DNA of 64,000 bases from Streptomyces sp. T12 (GCF_028736035.1 NZ_CP117866.1:6014001-6078000); one strand, 5' to 3'; counted from the first letter of the stretch, positions 34,901 to 42,382 are shown. Notes: generated by a model not told the origin, from the letters alone. Program-made: numbers and translations.

Positions 34901-36234
34901 CCCCTCACGACCTGGTGCGCGACTTCGCCCGTGAACTCGCGGGAACGGACGGTGAGACGGATACCGTGGGAACGGACGGTGAGACGGACACCGCGGAAAC
35001 CGCCCTGCGCTGGTACGCCGCCGTCGCCGAACGCACCCTCACCGCCATCGTCGAACCCGGCCTCGACCAGGACGACCGCTGCAGGCCGACGTCCGCACAG
35101 CCGCCGGAGCACACGGCCCATGTGCTCACCGCCGCTCCCTTCGACAGTGCCGAAGAGGCCTTCGCCTGGGGCGACCTGGAGCTGGAGAACGTCGTCGTGC
35201 TGGTCGAGCGGTATGCGAACGCCGTCGGCGACGGCACCGCCGCCCACGTCTCCACCCTCATCCGCCTCCTCTTCCCCTGCGTCCAACGCGCCGGCCGCGT
35301 CGCCGAGATGGAGGTGCTCGGCCGGGCCGCCCTGCGCGTGGCGCGACGGCTCGGAGACGAGGCCGCCGAGGCGTACGCGCTGGGCGACCTCGCCGGCCTG
35401 CACTTCCTGACCGGCCGAAACAACGAGGCCCTCACCCTCAACGACCGGTCCCTGGCGATCTGGCGGCGCCTCGATGTGGCCTCCCGGATCTGGCGCTGCC
35501 TCAACAACCGGGGCCTGCTGCTCGAGAACCTCGGCCGGTACTCCGAGTCCGGGCAGGCGCTGCACCAGAGCCTGGAGTACTCACGGCAGCTGGACGACCC
35601 CTACGGCGAGGCCGTGACGTACCAGCACCTCGGCAACCTGTACGAGCACACCGACCCCCGGGCCGCCATCGAGCAGCACCGGCGTTCCCTCGCGATCGGT
35701 GACCGGATCGGCAACGTCGTCGTGCGCCACTCCGCCCACTGCAACATCGGTTACGCCCACGTCACCCTCGGCGAACCGGCCGCCGCCGTGCCCCACTTCG
35801 ACGAGAGCCTGCGCATCCTCGGCGGCCACAGCGACTGGCACGGCGAGTCGCAGACCCGCCTCGGCCTGGTCCGCGCCCTGCGCCTCCTCGGCCGCGCCGA
35901 ACGGGCCGACCGCGAGTGCGCCGAGCTGCTCCGCCGCGCCGACGCCCGCGCCGACCGCTACACGGCCGGCCTCGCCCGCCACCAGCGCGGCCTCCTGCTG
36001 CGCGAACGCGGACGTATCCAGGAGGCGTACGACGCTTGGCGCACGGCCCTGGAGGCCCTGGACGGCACGGACGAGAAGACGGTCCTGGCGGAACTCAGGG
36101 AACTGCTCGCCGACGAGGTGCCCGCCGAGACCAAGACCGCCGAGACCAAGACGGCCGAGACCAAGACCGTCGACACCAGGCCCATCAACCCCACGCCCAT
36201 CAACCCCACGCCCGCCAACACCGAACGACGTTGA
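31975..36234 (+). CDS. AfsR-like regulator: SARP DNA-binding/BTAD, NB-ARC ATPase and TPR
   Basis: The product has 1419 residues from GTG 31975 (GTG 31966 is an alternative). The OmpR-type winged helix starts LRFGLLGPP and continues KVRALLAALLLEGGRVVS; the BTAD domain follows to about residue 290. Then come about 310 disordered residues with repeats (GSADPEL and GALATS units). An NB-ARC ATPase begins at FTGR, with P-loop SGMAGVGKSALAL, LMVLDDA Walker B and LPLALRVVAARL. A His-rich insert splits this domain. TPR helices fill the C-terminal third, and an AETKT repeat ends the protein. AfsR-type regulators activate secondary metabolism. No biosynthetic cluster is visible in the window. Confidence 0.92.
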   Translation: MKRCGLRFGLLGPPVVYEVESGSCDGRDSDGQDPDGRDFDGRDSHGASSAATDRAVRTIRSPKVRALLAALLLEGGRVVSVESLTDVLWGGAPPASARASLHNHVARLRRLLDDPERLRAVPPGYVLRVDEGELDVDVFVSRVAAARAAHVARDWERTVRECTAALALWRGTPLSGLPAEVGGYALVQRLHEARLLLLEWRYDAELTVAGPRLDALVPELAALAAEHPLRESFQRHLMLALHRTGRRAEALAVHRDLRTRLVEELGVEPGVGVREAHMEVLRGAGDVGGAERAVGSVAGDGAGRGVRGVAAGSGGREVRGAEEGAVDRGLQQAAMGSADLELPRHAVGSADPELARQTFGSADPELQRPSEGSAGRDDDALRGTAHAATSPAGDALRSTAAPEATRDDDALRRPTPADAFRETDASAVPGLREPDTLAAAVVRDSDAPVGSAPRETNVLAARPVPESDGPATSALRDTDALPAQALRESPPLAAAAAAAAGPAPALRATDTSTTPPLQELPAPATPATPGALATSGALATSGALATSGAPATPGAPAIPATPAAPSTPAPHQAEDTPPTPPQQPAPPPPPRPAQLPPPPAYFTGRTAVLTDLRRTLALAPTRQPTVAVAVISGMAGVGKSALALQAAHGLANRFLDGQLYVNLHGATPGMPPLTPGQALAALLRDLGADPRSIPEHPDAAAALLRSLLAPTRTLMVLDDAANAAQVRPLLPAGPGCAVIVTSRSPLTALDGARRFPLTPLTAEDSAALLRAASGRDMRDGQDGPDVLNTRGRQSGRTRQDEQGAQHHPGAEHHHPRAQHHPRAQHHPDERDPHTGPDPRADHDGLDATHPLIELTGRLPLALRVVAARLAARRALTLDVLADQLAAAESRLHHLEYDDLSVRRSLAVAHDALAASDHEADRDAALALRRIGAVDLPAYGAPLLARLTGTNERRAEAALDRLVDVALLEEIAYGRYAPHDLVRDFARELAGTDGETDTVGTDGETDTAETALRWYAAVAERTLTAIVEPGLDQDDRCRPTSAQPPEHTAHVLTAAPFDSAEEAFAWGDLELENVVVLVERYANAVGDGTAAHVSTLIRLLFPCVQRAGRVAEMEVLGRAALRVARRLGDEAAEAYALGDLAGLHFLTGRNNEALTLNDRSLAIWRRLDVASRIWRCLNNRGLLLENLGRYSESGQALHQSLEYSRQLDDPYGEAVTYQHLGNLYEHTDPRAAIEQHRRSLAIGDRIGNVVVRHSAHCNIGYAHVTLGEPAAAVPHFDESLRILGGHSDWHGESQTRLGLVRALRLLGRAERADRECAELLRRADARADRYTAGLARHQRGLLLRERGRIQEAYDAWRTALEALDGTDEKTVLAELRELLADEVPAETKTAETKTAETKTVDTRPINPTPINPTPANTERR
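32980..33087 (+). repeat. Three 36-bp units in the SARP linker
   Basis: Units start at 32980, 33016 and 33052 and encode GSAD(L/P)EL plus five variable residues. Confidence 0.75.
33562..33615 (+). repeat. Three identical 18-bp units in the SARP linker
   Basis: Three exact copies of GGCGCCCTCGCCACTTCC encode GALATS. Degenerate GAPATP units follow. Confidence 0.85.
34383..34455 (+). repeat. His-rich repeat inside the NB-ARC domain
   Basis: Four copies of a CAGCACCACCCC-like unit encode QHHPGAEHHHPRAQHHP. They separate the Walker B part from the LPLAL motif of the ATPase. Confidence 0.8.
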
Positions 36235-37947
36235 TCACTTGGCGTCCGCATAACACTCCACCACCGCCGTAGTGAACGGAAACCGCACCGGCGTCTCCCC
36301 GAACGTCAGCCGCCCCGCCAGCTCCGCCGCCTCCCGGATCGCCGTCACGACCGCCTCGGCCTCCTCCTCGGGACAGTGCACGATCACCTCGTCGTGCTGG
36401 AAGAAGACCAGCTCCGCCGCCCTGCCCGCGCAGGCCTGCCGCAGCGCGGCGAGCAGCAGCAGGGCCCAGTCGGCGGCGCTGCCCTGCACGACGAAGTTGC
36501 GGGCGAAGCGGCCCCGGGCGCGGGCGTCGGAGGAGGCGTAGCCCGGCACCCACTCCCGTGCCCCTGGCGCCGCCGAGCGCCCGGTCGTCTCGTCCTCCGC
36601 GTCCAGGATCGGGATTCCCGCCTCCTCGGCCGTGTCGTCCGCCGCCCCGGCCGCCGGGGGACACGTCCGCCCCAGCCACGTCCGCACGAGCCGCCCCTCC
36701 TCACCGGCCCGCGCCGCGTCGTCGACGTACGCCACCGCCCTGGGGAAACGGCGTCTGAGCGCGGCGAGGTTCTTGAGTCCGTCGCCGGAGGTCTGGCCGT
36801 AGACGGCACCCAGCACGGCGAGCTTGGCCTGCGCACGGTCGCCGGAGAAGGCACGGTCGGAGACGGACTGGTAGAGGTCGGTCTCCCGCCCGGCCACCTC
36901 CATCAGCCCGGGGTCACGGGAGATCGCCGCCAGCACCCGCGGCTCCATCTGGTCGGCGTCGGCCACCACGAGCCGCCACCCGGGGTCGGCGACGACGGCC
37001 CGCCGGATCACCTTCGGGATCTGCAGCCCGCCCCCGCCGTTGGTCACCCACCGCCCGGTGACCGTCCCGCCCGCGAGGAACTCCGGTCTGAACCGCCCCT
37101 CCCGCACCCAGTCCTGCAGCCAGGACCAGCCGTGGGCCACCCAGATCCGGTACAGCTTCTTGTACTCGACCAGCGGCTTCACGGCCGGATGGTCGAGGGA
37201 CTCGATCTCCCAGCGCCGGGTCGATCTGATCTTGATCCCGGCCTGCGCGAAGGCCTTGATCACATCGGCCGGCAGATCGGGCCGCACCCGGCGCCCGAAT
37301 GCGGCCGACACCTCGTCCGCCAGCTCGGCCAGCCGCCGCGGCTCCCCGCCGCCCGCATACCGCTCGCCCAGCAGCTCGTGCAGCACCCGGCGGTGCACCT
37401 CGGCGCTCCACGGCAGCCCGGCCCGGTTCATCTCGGCGGCGACGAGCATCCCCGCCGACTCGGCCGCCGTCAGCAGCCGCATCCGCTCCGGGTGGGCGGT
37501 GGCGTCGTGCCGGCGCTGCTGGTCGGCGTACACCTCGACGAGGTCGGCCAGTGGGACGTGCTCGGCCTGCGGCTCGAAGAGCGAGGACTGCGAGCCCGGC
37601 TCGGCCGCCCGCTGGGGCGGATCGGGCGGTACCGGACCACCCCTCAGCCGGGCGAGGGCCGCGGCGGCCGACCTCGGTTCGCCGTACCGCCCCTCGTGGC
37701 CGAGCAGGAGGGTTTCGGCATCCTCGATGTCGTAGCACCGCTCCACTCGCACCCCCGTGGCGAGCAGCCGCGGATAGACCTCGGCGGTGGACCGCCACAC
37801 CCACCGCGCCACCTCAGGCCGCCCCCGCACGGCCTCACCCAGGTCCGCCTCCCGGCGCACCGGCCCCGCGGGCAGCCCGTCCGGACCGAGGGGGGCGATC
37901 TCCACGCCACCGTCCTCGGCCGGAGCGAGCGCCCAGCGGTCGGTCAT
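36235..37947 (-). CDS. Family A DNA polymerase (Pol I-like, degenerate 3'-5' exonuclease)
   Basis: The product has 570 residues. ATG 37947 is chosen because the protein then begins TDRWALAPAEDGGVEIAP, as in actinobacterial relatives. The N-terminal 190 residues are an exonuclease-like region that lacks clear DxE motifs. The polymerase part has motif A as VVADADQMEPRVLAA (DYSQIELR in Pol I), motif B as RAQAKLAVLGAVYGQ and motif C as FFQHDEVIVH. The catalytic Asp residues of motifs A and C are present. It is a second, non-PolA polymerase whose role in Streptomyces is not known to me. It is convergent with the SARP-type gene. Confidence 0.9.
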   Translation of the reverse strand: MTDRWALAPAEDGGVEIAPLGPDGLPAGPVRREADLGEAVRGRPEVARWVWRSTAEVYPRLLATGVRVERCYDIEDAETLLLGHEGRYGEPRSAAAALARLRGGPVPPDPPQRAAEPGSQSSLFEPQAEHVPLADLVEVYADQQRRHDATAHPERMRLLTAAESAGMLVAAEMNRAGLPWSAEVHRRVLHELLGERYAGGGEPRRLAELADEVSAAFGRRVRPDLPADVIKAFAQAGIKIRSTRRWEIESLDHPAVKPLVEYKKLYRIWVAHGWSWLQDWVREGRFRPEFLAGGTVTGRWVTNGGGGLQIPKVIRRAVVADPGWRLVVADADQMEPRVLAAISRDPGLMEVAGRETDLYQSVSDRAFSGDRAQAKLAVLGAVYGQTSGDGLKNLAALRRRFPRAVAYVDDAARAGEEGRLVRTWLGRTCPPAAGAADDTAEEAGIPILDAEDETTGRSAAPGAREWVPGYASSDARARGRFARNFVVQGSAADWALLLLAALRQACAGRAAELVFFQHDEVIVHCPEEEAEAVVTAIREAAELAGRLTFGETPVRFPFTTAVVECYADAK

Positions 37948-37981
37948 GCAGCGAGTGTGGCACCCGGGTCTGACAACGCCC

Positions 37982-38749
37982 TCAGCTCTGCGCCTCCCCC
38001 TCCTCGCGGGCCGCCCTGCTCGTCTGCTCACCGCTCTTCAGGAACTGGGAGAGCATCTCGACGACGTACTCCTCCACCGCCTGCTTGGTGAGGCCGAGGC
38101 CGGACAGGACGCCGGTGCCGTTCTCGAACTCCAGCAGGGCCAGCAGGATGTGCTCGGTGCCGATGTAGTTGTGGCCGAGGCGCAGGGCCTCGCGGAACGT
38201 GAGCTCCAGCACCTTCTTGGCGTCGGAGCCGTAGGGGACGAGATCGGGGACCGCGTCGGCGGCGGGCGGCAGTGCGGCGCCGGCGGCCTGGCGTACGGCG
38301 TCCAGGAGGATGCCCTGCGCCGTGATCGCCTTCGCGGCCAGGCCGTCCGGCTCGGCCAGCAGCCCGAGGACCAGGTGCTCGGGGCGGCCCTCGGCGTTGC
38401 GGGCCGCGATGGCCTCGTTGTGGGCGGCCATCACCGTGTTGCGGGCACGCGGCGTGTAGCGGCCGAAGCCCTGCTGGGGGTCGAGGTCGGTCGACTCCTT
38501 CGGTACGAACCGCTTCTGCGCGGCCTGCCGGGTGACGCCCATGCTCTTGCCGATGTCGGTCCAGGAGGCGCCCGATCGCCGGGCCTGGTCCACGAAGTGG
38601 CCGATCAGGTGGTCGGCCACCTCACCGAGGTGATCGGCGGCGATCACCGCGTCCTGGAGCTGGTCGAGGGGCTCTTCGTGGACCTTCTTGATGGCCGCGA
38701 TGAGTTCGTCGAGACGTACGGATGACGTGATGGTCGGGTTCGTCGACAT
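37982..38749 (-). CDS. Clp_N-domain protein with an N-terminal helix-turn-helix
   Basis: The product has 255 residues. The first 75 residues contain a helix-turn-helix of the sigma-region-4 type (SGASWTDIGKSMGVTRQAAQ). Two Clp N-terminal repeats follow (FGRYTPRARNTVMAAHNEA with EHLVLGLLAEPDG; LELTFREALRLGHNYIGTE with HILLALLEFENGTG). There is no AAA+ ATPase, so it is not an unfoldase. Clp_N domains bind adaptors or modified proteins, so this may be a transcription factor that senses protein damage. Its promoter carries two perfect 17-bp dyads and seems to make a leaderless mRNA, which points to autoregulation. Confidence 0.88.
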   Translation of the reverse strand: MSTNPTITSSVRLDELIAAIKKVHEEPLDQLQDAVIAADHLGEVADHLIGHFVDQARRSGASWTDIGKSMGVTRQAAQKRFVPKESTDLDPQQGFGRYTPRARNTVMAAHNEAIAARNAEGRPEHLVLGLLAEPDGLAAKAITAQGILLDAVRQAAGAALPPAADAVPDLVPYGSDAKKVLELTFREALRLGHNYIGTEHILLALLEFENGTGVLSGLGLTKQAVEEYVVEMLSQFLKSGEQTSRAAREEGEAQS

Positions 38750-38751
38750 GC

Positions 38752-38803
38752 GTCAACCGTAGGTTGACACTCCAGCGTCGTCAACCCGTGGTTGACAGTT
38801 GAC
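38752..38803 (-). promoter_or_regulatory. Clp_N gene promoter with two perfect 17-bp operators
   Basis: On the minus strand, TTGACG (38784-38779), a 17-bp spacer and TACGGT (38761-38756) form a good promoter, 6 nt before the ATG, so the mRNA should be leaderless. The dyad GTCAACCGTAGGTTGAC (38752-38768) covers the -10, and GTCAACCCGTGGTTGAC (38780-38796) covers the -35. Their centres are 28 bp apart. A further GTTGAC half-site lies at 38798-38803. Confidence 0.85.
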
Positions 38804-38806
38804 TGC

Positions 38807-39280
38807 TCAGAGCGGCTTGGCGAAGCAGCGGCTGTCGGAATAGCCCCTGTACGGACCGAAGTTGGCCGTCGGCGCGTACCCGCAGGCGACGTACAACCCC
38901 ATGGCCTCGTGCAGCGGCGTCCCCGTCTCCAGCACCATGCGGCTCCGTCCGACGTCCCGCGCGCTGACCTCCAGCGCCCGGAGAATGCCGCGGGCGAGCC
39001 CCCGTCCCCGCGCCTCGGGCACCACGAACATCCGCTTGATCTCGGCGTCCCCGTCCGCGTACCCCTCGTCGCCCGCCTCCTGGGCACGCCAGCCGCCGCA
39101 GGCCACGGGCTTGTCGTCGCGGTAGGCGATGAGGAAGAGGCCGTCCGGCGGGTCGAAGTGGGTCGGGTGCAGCGGGGTCATGTCGTCGTAGCCGTAGCGC
39201 CGCAGGTACTCGGCCTGCACGAGGGCGGAGAGCTTCACGGCGTCGGAGTGATCGAAACGTACGGGGCGAATGTCGTCCAT
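38807..39280 (-). CDS. GNAT-family N-acetyltransferase
   Basis: The product has 157 residues from ATG 39280. The acetyl-CoA pyrophosphate loop reads VVPEARGRGLARGILRALE (Q/RxxGxG/A type) and the C-terminal part MGLYVACGYAPTANFGPY has the usual strand and Tyr. An N-terminal 'YGYDDMTPLHPTHFDPPDG' stretch is like small-molecule GNATs. The substrate is unknown. It is co-directional with the Clp_N gene, which has its own promoter in the 57-bp gap, so the two need not be co-regulated. Confidence 0.87.
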   Translation of the reverse strand: MDDIRPVRFDHSDAVKLSALVQAEYLRRYGYDDMTPLHPTHFDPPDGLFLIAYRDDKPVACGGWRAQEAGDEGYADGDAEIKRMFVVPEARGRGLARGILRALEVSARDVGRSRMVLETGTPLHEAMGLYVACGYAPTANFGPYRGYSDSRCFAKPL

Positions 39281-39361
39281 GGGCCGGAAGCTAGGCGTCG
39301 CCGCTGCCCGCCTCAACGGGATTTCCCCGGCGGCCCCGGCCGGGCCGCGCCCGCCCCGTGG

Positions 39362-39373
39362 CACCATCGCCGG
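39362..39373 (+). promoter_or_regulatory. Candidate -10 element for a leaderless DUF2786 mRNA
   Basis: CACCAT (39362-39367) lies 6 nt before GTG 39374 and no Shine-Dalgarno sequence is present. Confidence 0.35.
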
Positions 39374-40507
39374 GTGAGCAGTACGAACAGTTCGAGCGGT
39401 ACGCCCGGCCCCGTCGACCGGGCCTTCGAGCACGCCCTCTACGCCGACACCGACACCGCCCTCGACACCGGCGCCTCCCTCCTGGCCGCCGACCCCGCCG
39501 CGGACGCCGAACTCACCCGGCGCGGCGTGGAGTTCGTCGCGGCGGCCTGGCGGCGCGGCTGGCAGCCGACCGACGTCGTACGGCTGGTCCGCCGCGACCT
39601 GGACGACGTACACGTACGACTGCTCGCGGCGCTGATCCGCTCCCAGACACCGTACGACCGCCCCCGTGGCCCCCGCTGGACGGCACAGCTCGACGACCTG
39701 CCCGCCGAAGCCCCGCCCCGCACCGACCGCTTCTCGCACGCCACGGCCGTCCTGGAGCTGTACCGCCTCCTGCTGCGGCTGCCCGCGCTGGAGCCCTTGG
39801 ACGAGCGGGCCGAGCCGCCGACCAGGCACCCCAAGCCCGAGTCCCGCATGCTCACCCGCATCCGCGCCCTGCTGGCGAAGGCGGAGGCGACGGGTTTCCC
39901 GCAGGAGGCGGAGGCGCTCACCGTCAAGGCGCAGGAGCTGATGGCCCGGCACAGCATCGACGAGGCGCTGCTGGACGCGCAGGCGCCGTCGCACGACGCG
40001 CCCGGCGCCTGCCGGATCGGTGTGGAACCGCCGTACGAGCAGGCGAAGGCCGTCCTGCTGGACGCGGTGGCGACCGTCAACCACTGCCGTGCCGTGTGGA
40101 ACGAACCGTTCGCCTTCTCCACGGTCGTCGGTTTCGAGGCCGACCTGGAGGTGGTGGAACTCCTCTACACCTCGCTCCTCGTGCAGGCCCAGGCGGCGAT
40201 GGCGAAGGCGGAGGCCGCCCAGCGCGCCGGCGGCCGCAAGCGGACCAAGACCTTCCGGCAGTCGTTCCTGGCGGCCTACGCCCACCGCGTCGGAACCCGG
40301 CTGCGGGCCGCCGCCGAGGCGCCGGTGAGCGACGACCTGCTCCCGGTCCTCGCCTCCCGTGAGGTCGCGGTCACCGGCCGGCTGGACCGCATGTTCCCGG
40401 AGACGACCACGACCCGCCTGCGCGGCATCAGCGACGAGGCGGGCTGGGTGGAGGGTGCCGAGGCGGCCGACCGGGCGCAGATGGCCCACCGCCGGCCGCT
40501 CGGCTGA
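39374..40507 (+). CDS. DUF2786-domain protein
   Basis: The product has 377 residues. The DUF2786 segment is clear: MLTRIRALLAKAEATGFPQ followed by EAEALTVKAQELMARHSID. After it come VATVNHCRAVWNEPF and the RKRTKTFRQSFLAAYAHRVG helix, both shared by actinobacterial members as I recall. DUF2786 also occurs in phage and plasmid proteins. The function is unknown, and there is no signal peptide or membrane helix. GTG 39374 is taken as the start because upstream sequence is non-coding in character. Confidence 0.87.
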   Translation: MSSTNSSSGTPGPVDRAFEHALYADTDTALDTGASLLAADPAADAELTRRGVEFVAAAWRRGWQPTDVVRLVRRDLDDVHVRLLAALIRSQTPYDRPRGPRWTAQLDDLPAEAPPRTDRFSHATAVLELYRLLLRLPALEPLDERAEPPTRHPKPESRMLTRIRALLAKAEATGFPQEAEALTVKAQELMARHSIDEALLDAQAPSHDAPGACRIGVEPPYEQAKAVLLDAVATVNHCRAVWNEPFAFSTVVGFEADLEVVELLYTSLLVQAQAAMAKAEAAQRAGGRKRTKTFRQSFLAAYAHRVGTRLRAAAEAPVSDDLLPVLASREVAVTGRLDRMFPETTTTRLRGISDEAGWVEGAEAADRAQMAHRRPLG

Positions 40508-40538
40508 ACCGCGTCGGTCGCCTCGGCCGCCTGTCGCC

Positions 40539-41078
40539 TCAGTCGCCGGACTGCTGGAACCCGCTCACCGAGGCGTCCGGGGCCTGCCCGCCGCCGCTCT
40601 TCAGCGCGACAACGCCGTACGACCACGGGAAGCTGTGCGGCTCGGTGGACCCGGGCAGATAGATCTTCGCCGTGTCCACGGCGAGGCTCTTGCTGCCGCC
40701 CTTCCCTCCCCGGACATAGGTGAGGGTCAAGGAGGTGGAGGCCTCCTTGACCAGGGTCGTCTTCTTCGCCTCGGCGGCCTCGTCGGGCGCGACGGTGGTC
40801 GAGGTGCCGCCCGCGGAGAACTCGACGGCGGGCAGCCCGTCCAGGGTGCACTCGGCGCCGCTGCGGTTGGTGAGAGTGACGGGGACATTGCCGGTGTCCC
40901 CGGCGGCCGGGGCGGCGTTGGCGGGGCCGACCCGCACGGCCATCTCGCCGATCCGGCAGGCGGAGCCGGCCGCACTGTCCTTGCTGTCCTTGCTGTTGTC
41001 CTCGCTCCCGCCGTCGTCGCAGGCGGTCAGGAGGAGGGCCGCGGCGAGGGCGGCGACGGTGAGGGGAGTGGCGCGCAT
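40539..41078 (-). CDS. DUF4232-like secreted lipoprotein
   Basis: The product has 179 residues from ATG 41078 (AAGAGGA upstream). A signal peptide ends at the lipobox LTAC, followed by an acidic Asp/Ser linker. The mature domain shows the pattern of DUF4232 (ACRIGEMAVRVGPANAAPAAG, GNVPVTLTNRSGAECTLDG, LPAVEFSAGG, SLTLTYVRGG), a beta-sandwich with a Cys pair that is common among Streptomyces surface lipoproteins. The role is unknown. It lies next to a second, unrelated lipoprotein on the same strand. Confidence 0.85.
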   Translation of the reverse strand: MRATPLTVAALAAALLLTACDDGGSEDNSKDSKDSAAGSACRIGEMAVRVGPANAAPAAGDTGNVPVTLTNRSGAECTLDGLPAVEFSAGGTSTTVAPDEAAEAKKTTLVKEASTSLTLTYVRGGKGGSKSLAVDTAKIYLPGSTEPHSFPWSYGVVALKSGGGQAPDASVSGFQQSGD

Positions 41079-41153
41079 GGGTCCTCTTGGAGTTACGTCG
41101 GTGATCGGGCGGCAAGCACCGAACTGATCGGGCGGACGTTCAGTGATCAAACA

Positions 41154-41678
41154 TCACGATCCCAGACCGGCCGTCGGCAGCCCCGTAGGCAGCTTCCCGC
41201 CCTGTGCCCTGGTGTACGTCTCCGCGCCGAGGCCGCCCTCCCAGTCCACCTTCAGCTGCGACTTGCCGACGGAGTCGACCATCCCGACCGCCCGGTCCTT
41301 GCTGCCGTCGGGGCACTTGAGGCGGATCATCCGCATCCCGTCCTGCTCACCGGCGGTCCCGCTGCACACGGTCCCGCCGGTCGCGAAGAGCCCGGCCTCG
41401 GTGCCGGTGACGACCAGCACGACCGCCTTGCCGTCGGTCGTGGCCAGCCAGCTGCCCTCCAGGTCACCGGAGGCCGACGCCGATCCTCCGGTCCCGCCGC
41501 CGGTGCCGGCACCGGTGGTCGCGGAAGCACTGGGGCCGGAGTCGTCCTTGGCGTCGGAATCGCCGTCGCCGCTGCACGCGGTCAGCGCGAGCGCACCCGC
41601 CAGGGACGCGGCCACGGCCACGACCCGCATCCGTCGGTTCGACATCGTGCGCGTACGCGAGAAATTCGCCGAGGTCAC
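41154..41678 (-). CDS. Secreted lipoprotein of unknown function
   Basis: The product has 174 residues. GTG 41678 is preferred because GGGAG lies 6 nt before it; ATG 41645 would give a shorter form. The signal segment MRVVAVAASLAGALALTAC ends in a lipobox, followed by a Gly/Ser/Thr linker. The mature part has LEGSWLATTDGKAVVLVVTG, two Cys residues (TVCSGT, LKCPDG) and ends LPTAGLGS. The segment 'GSW....DGK.V.L' is like small lipocalin-type or META-type domains, but I cannot assign a family. Confidence 0.8.
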   Translation of the reverse strand: MTSANFSRTRTMSNRRMRVVAVAASLAGALALTACSGDGDSDAKDDSGPSASATTGAGTGGGTGGSASASGDLEGSWLATTDGKAVVLVVTGTEAGLFATGGTVCSGTAGEQDGMRMIRLKCPDGSKDRAVGMVDSVGKSQLKVDWEGGLGAETYTRAQGGKLPTGLPTAGLGS

Positions 41679-41778
41679 TGGAAGCTCCCAAGCTGTAGCG
41701 GTCGGCATACGGCCGAGCCGGCCCACCGGGCCGAAACGACCGCAGCAAGCTACCAGGGAGTCCCAGGACCTGCCGGAC

Positions 41779-42084
41779 CTACCAGGAGGCCTTGCGTACC
41801 CCCGGCAGATACCCCGCATGCGCCTGCCCCCGCAGCGACACCCGGGACAGCCCGAACGCACGGAAGTACCCGCGCGGCCGCCCGTCCACCTGGTCCCGGT
41901 TGCGCACCCGGGTGGCGCTGGCGTCCCGCGGCTGCCTGCGCAGCTCACGCTGGGCGGCGAGCCGTTCGGCATCCGTGGACGACGGCCGACGGATGATCTC
42001 CTTCAGCTCGGCCCGCCGCTCGGCGTACCGGGCGACGACCTCCTGCCGCTGCTCGTTCTTAGCGATCTTGCTCTTCTTCGCCAT
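41779..42084 (-). CDS. rpsN: 30S ribosomal protein S14, zinc-free paralogue
   Basis: The product has 101 residues, the long form of S14 without the CxxC..CxxC zinc ribbon. It starts [17 protein letters not shown] and ends [11 protein letters not shown], as S14 proteins do. ATG 42084 overlaps the stop of rpmB (TGATG). By established work in Streptomyces, such C-minus paralogues replace zinc-containing ribosomal proteins when zinc is scarce and are repressed by Zur. A Zur-like site lies upstream of the cluster. Confidence 0.95.
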   Translation of the reverse strand: MAKKSKIAKNEQRQEVVARYAERRAELKEIIRRPSSTDAERLAAQRELRRQPRDASATRVRNRDQVDGRPRGYFRAFGLSRVSLRGQAHAGYLPGVRKASW

Positions 42085-42320
42085 CAGACCTTCACTCCCC
42101 GCGCGCGGATACGGGCGACGGCCGCCTCGACGCCGATGACGTCGACCGTCTTGATCCCCCTGGCGCTCAGCCGCAGCCGCACATACCGGCCCTCGCTCGG
42201 CAGCCAGTAGCGCTTGGTCTGGATGTTGGGGTCGAAGCGGCGGGAGGTCCGCCGATGGGAGTGGGAAATGGTGTTGCCGAAACCTGGCTGGGCGCCGGTC
42301 AGCATGCAGTGGGCGGACAC
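42084..42320 (-). CDS. rpmB: 50S ribosomal protein L28, zinc-free paralogue
   Basis: The product has 78 residues and starts at GTG 42320 after GAGGAGAGG. It has the L28 signature ([39 protein letters not shown]) but only one Cys, so no zinc ribbon. It is the first gene of an operon with rpsN and is divergent from rpmG across the Zur-like box. Confidence 0.95.
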   Translation of the reverse strand: MSAHCMLTGAQPGFGNTISHSHRRTSRRFDPNIQTKRYWLPSEGRYVRLRLSARGIKTVDVIGVEAAVARIRARGVKV

Positions 42321-42354
42321 GGGTGACGAACCTCTCCTCGGACTCGACTGTTAA

Positions 42355-42382
42355 TGGAATTCATTTTCAGTAAGATACCAGC
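42355..42382. promoter_or_regulatory. Zur-like box and -10 of the leaderless rpmG mRNA
   Basis: TGGAATTCATTTTCA (42355-42369) matches the AT-rich Zur palindrome of Streptomyces (TGAAAAT-type half-sites; the right half is perfect and the left has two changes). TAAGAT (42371-42376) directly follows as a -10, and 6 nt later ATG 42383 begins rpmG. Bound Zur would cover the promoter and could also repress the divergent rpmB-rpsN pair. Confidence 0.65.
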
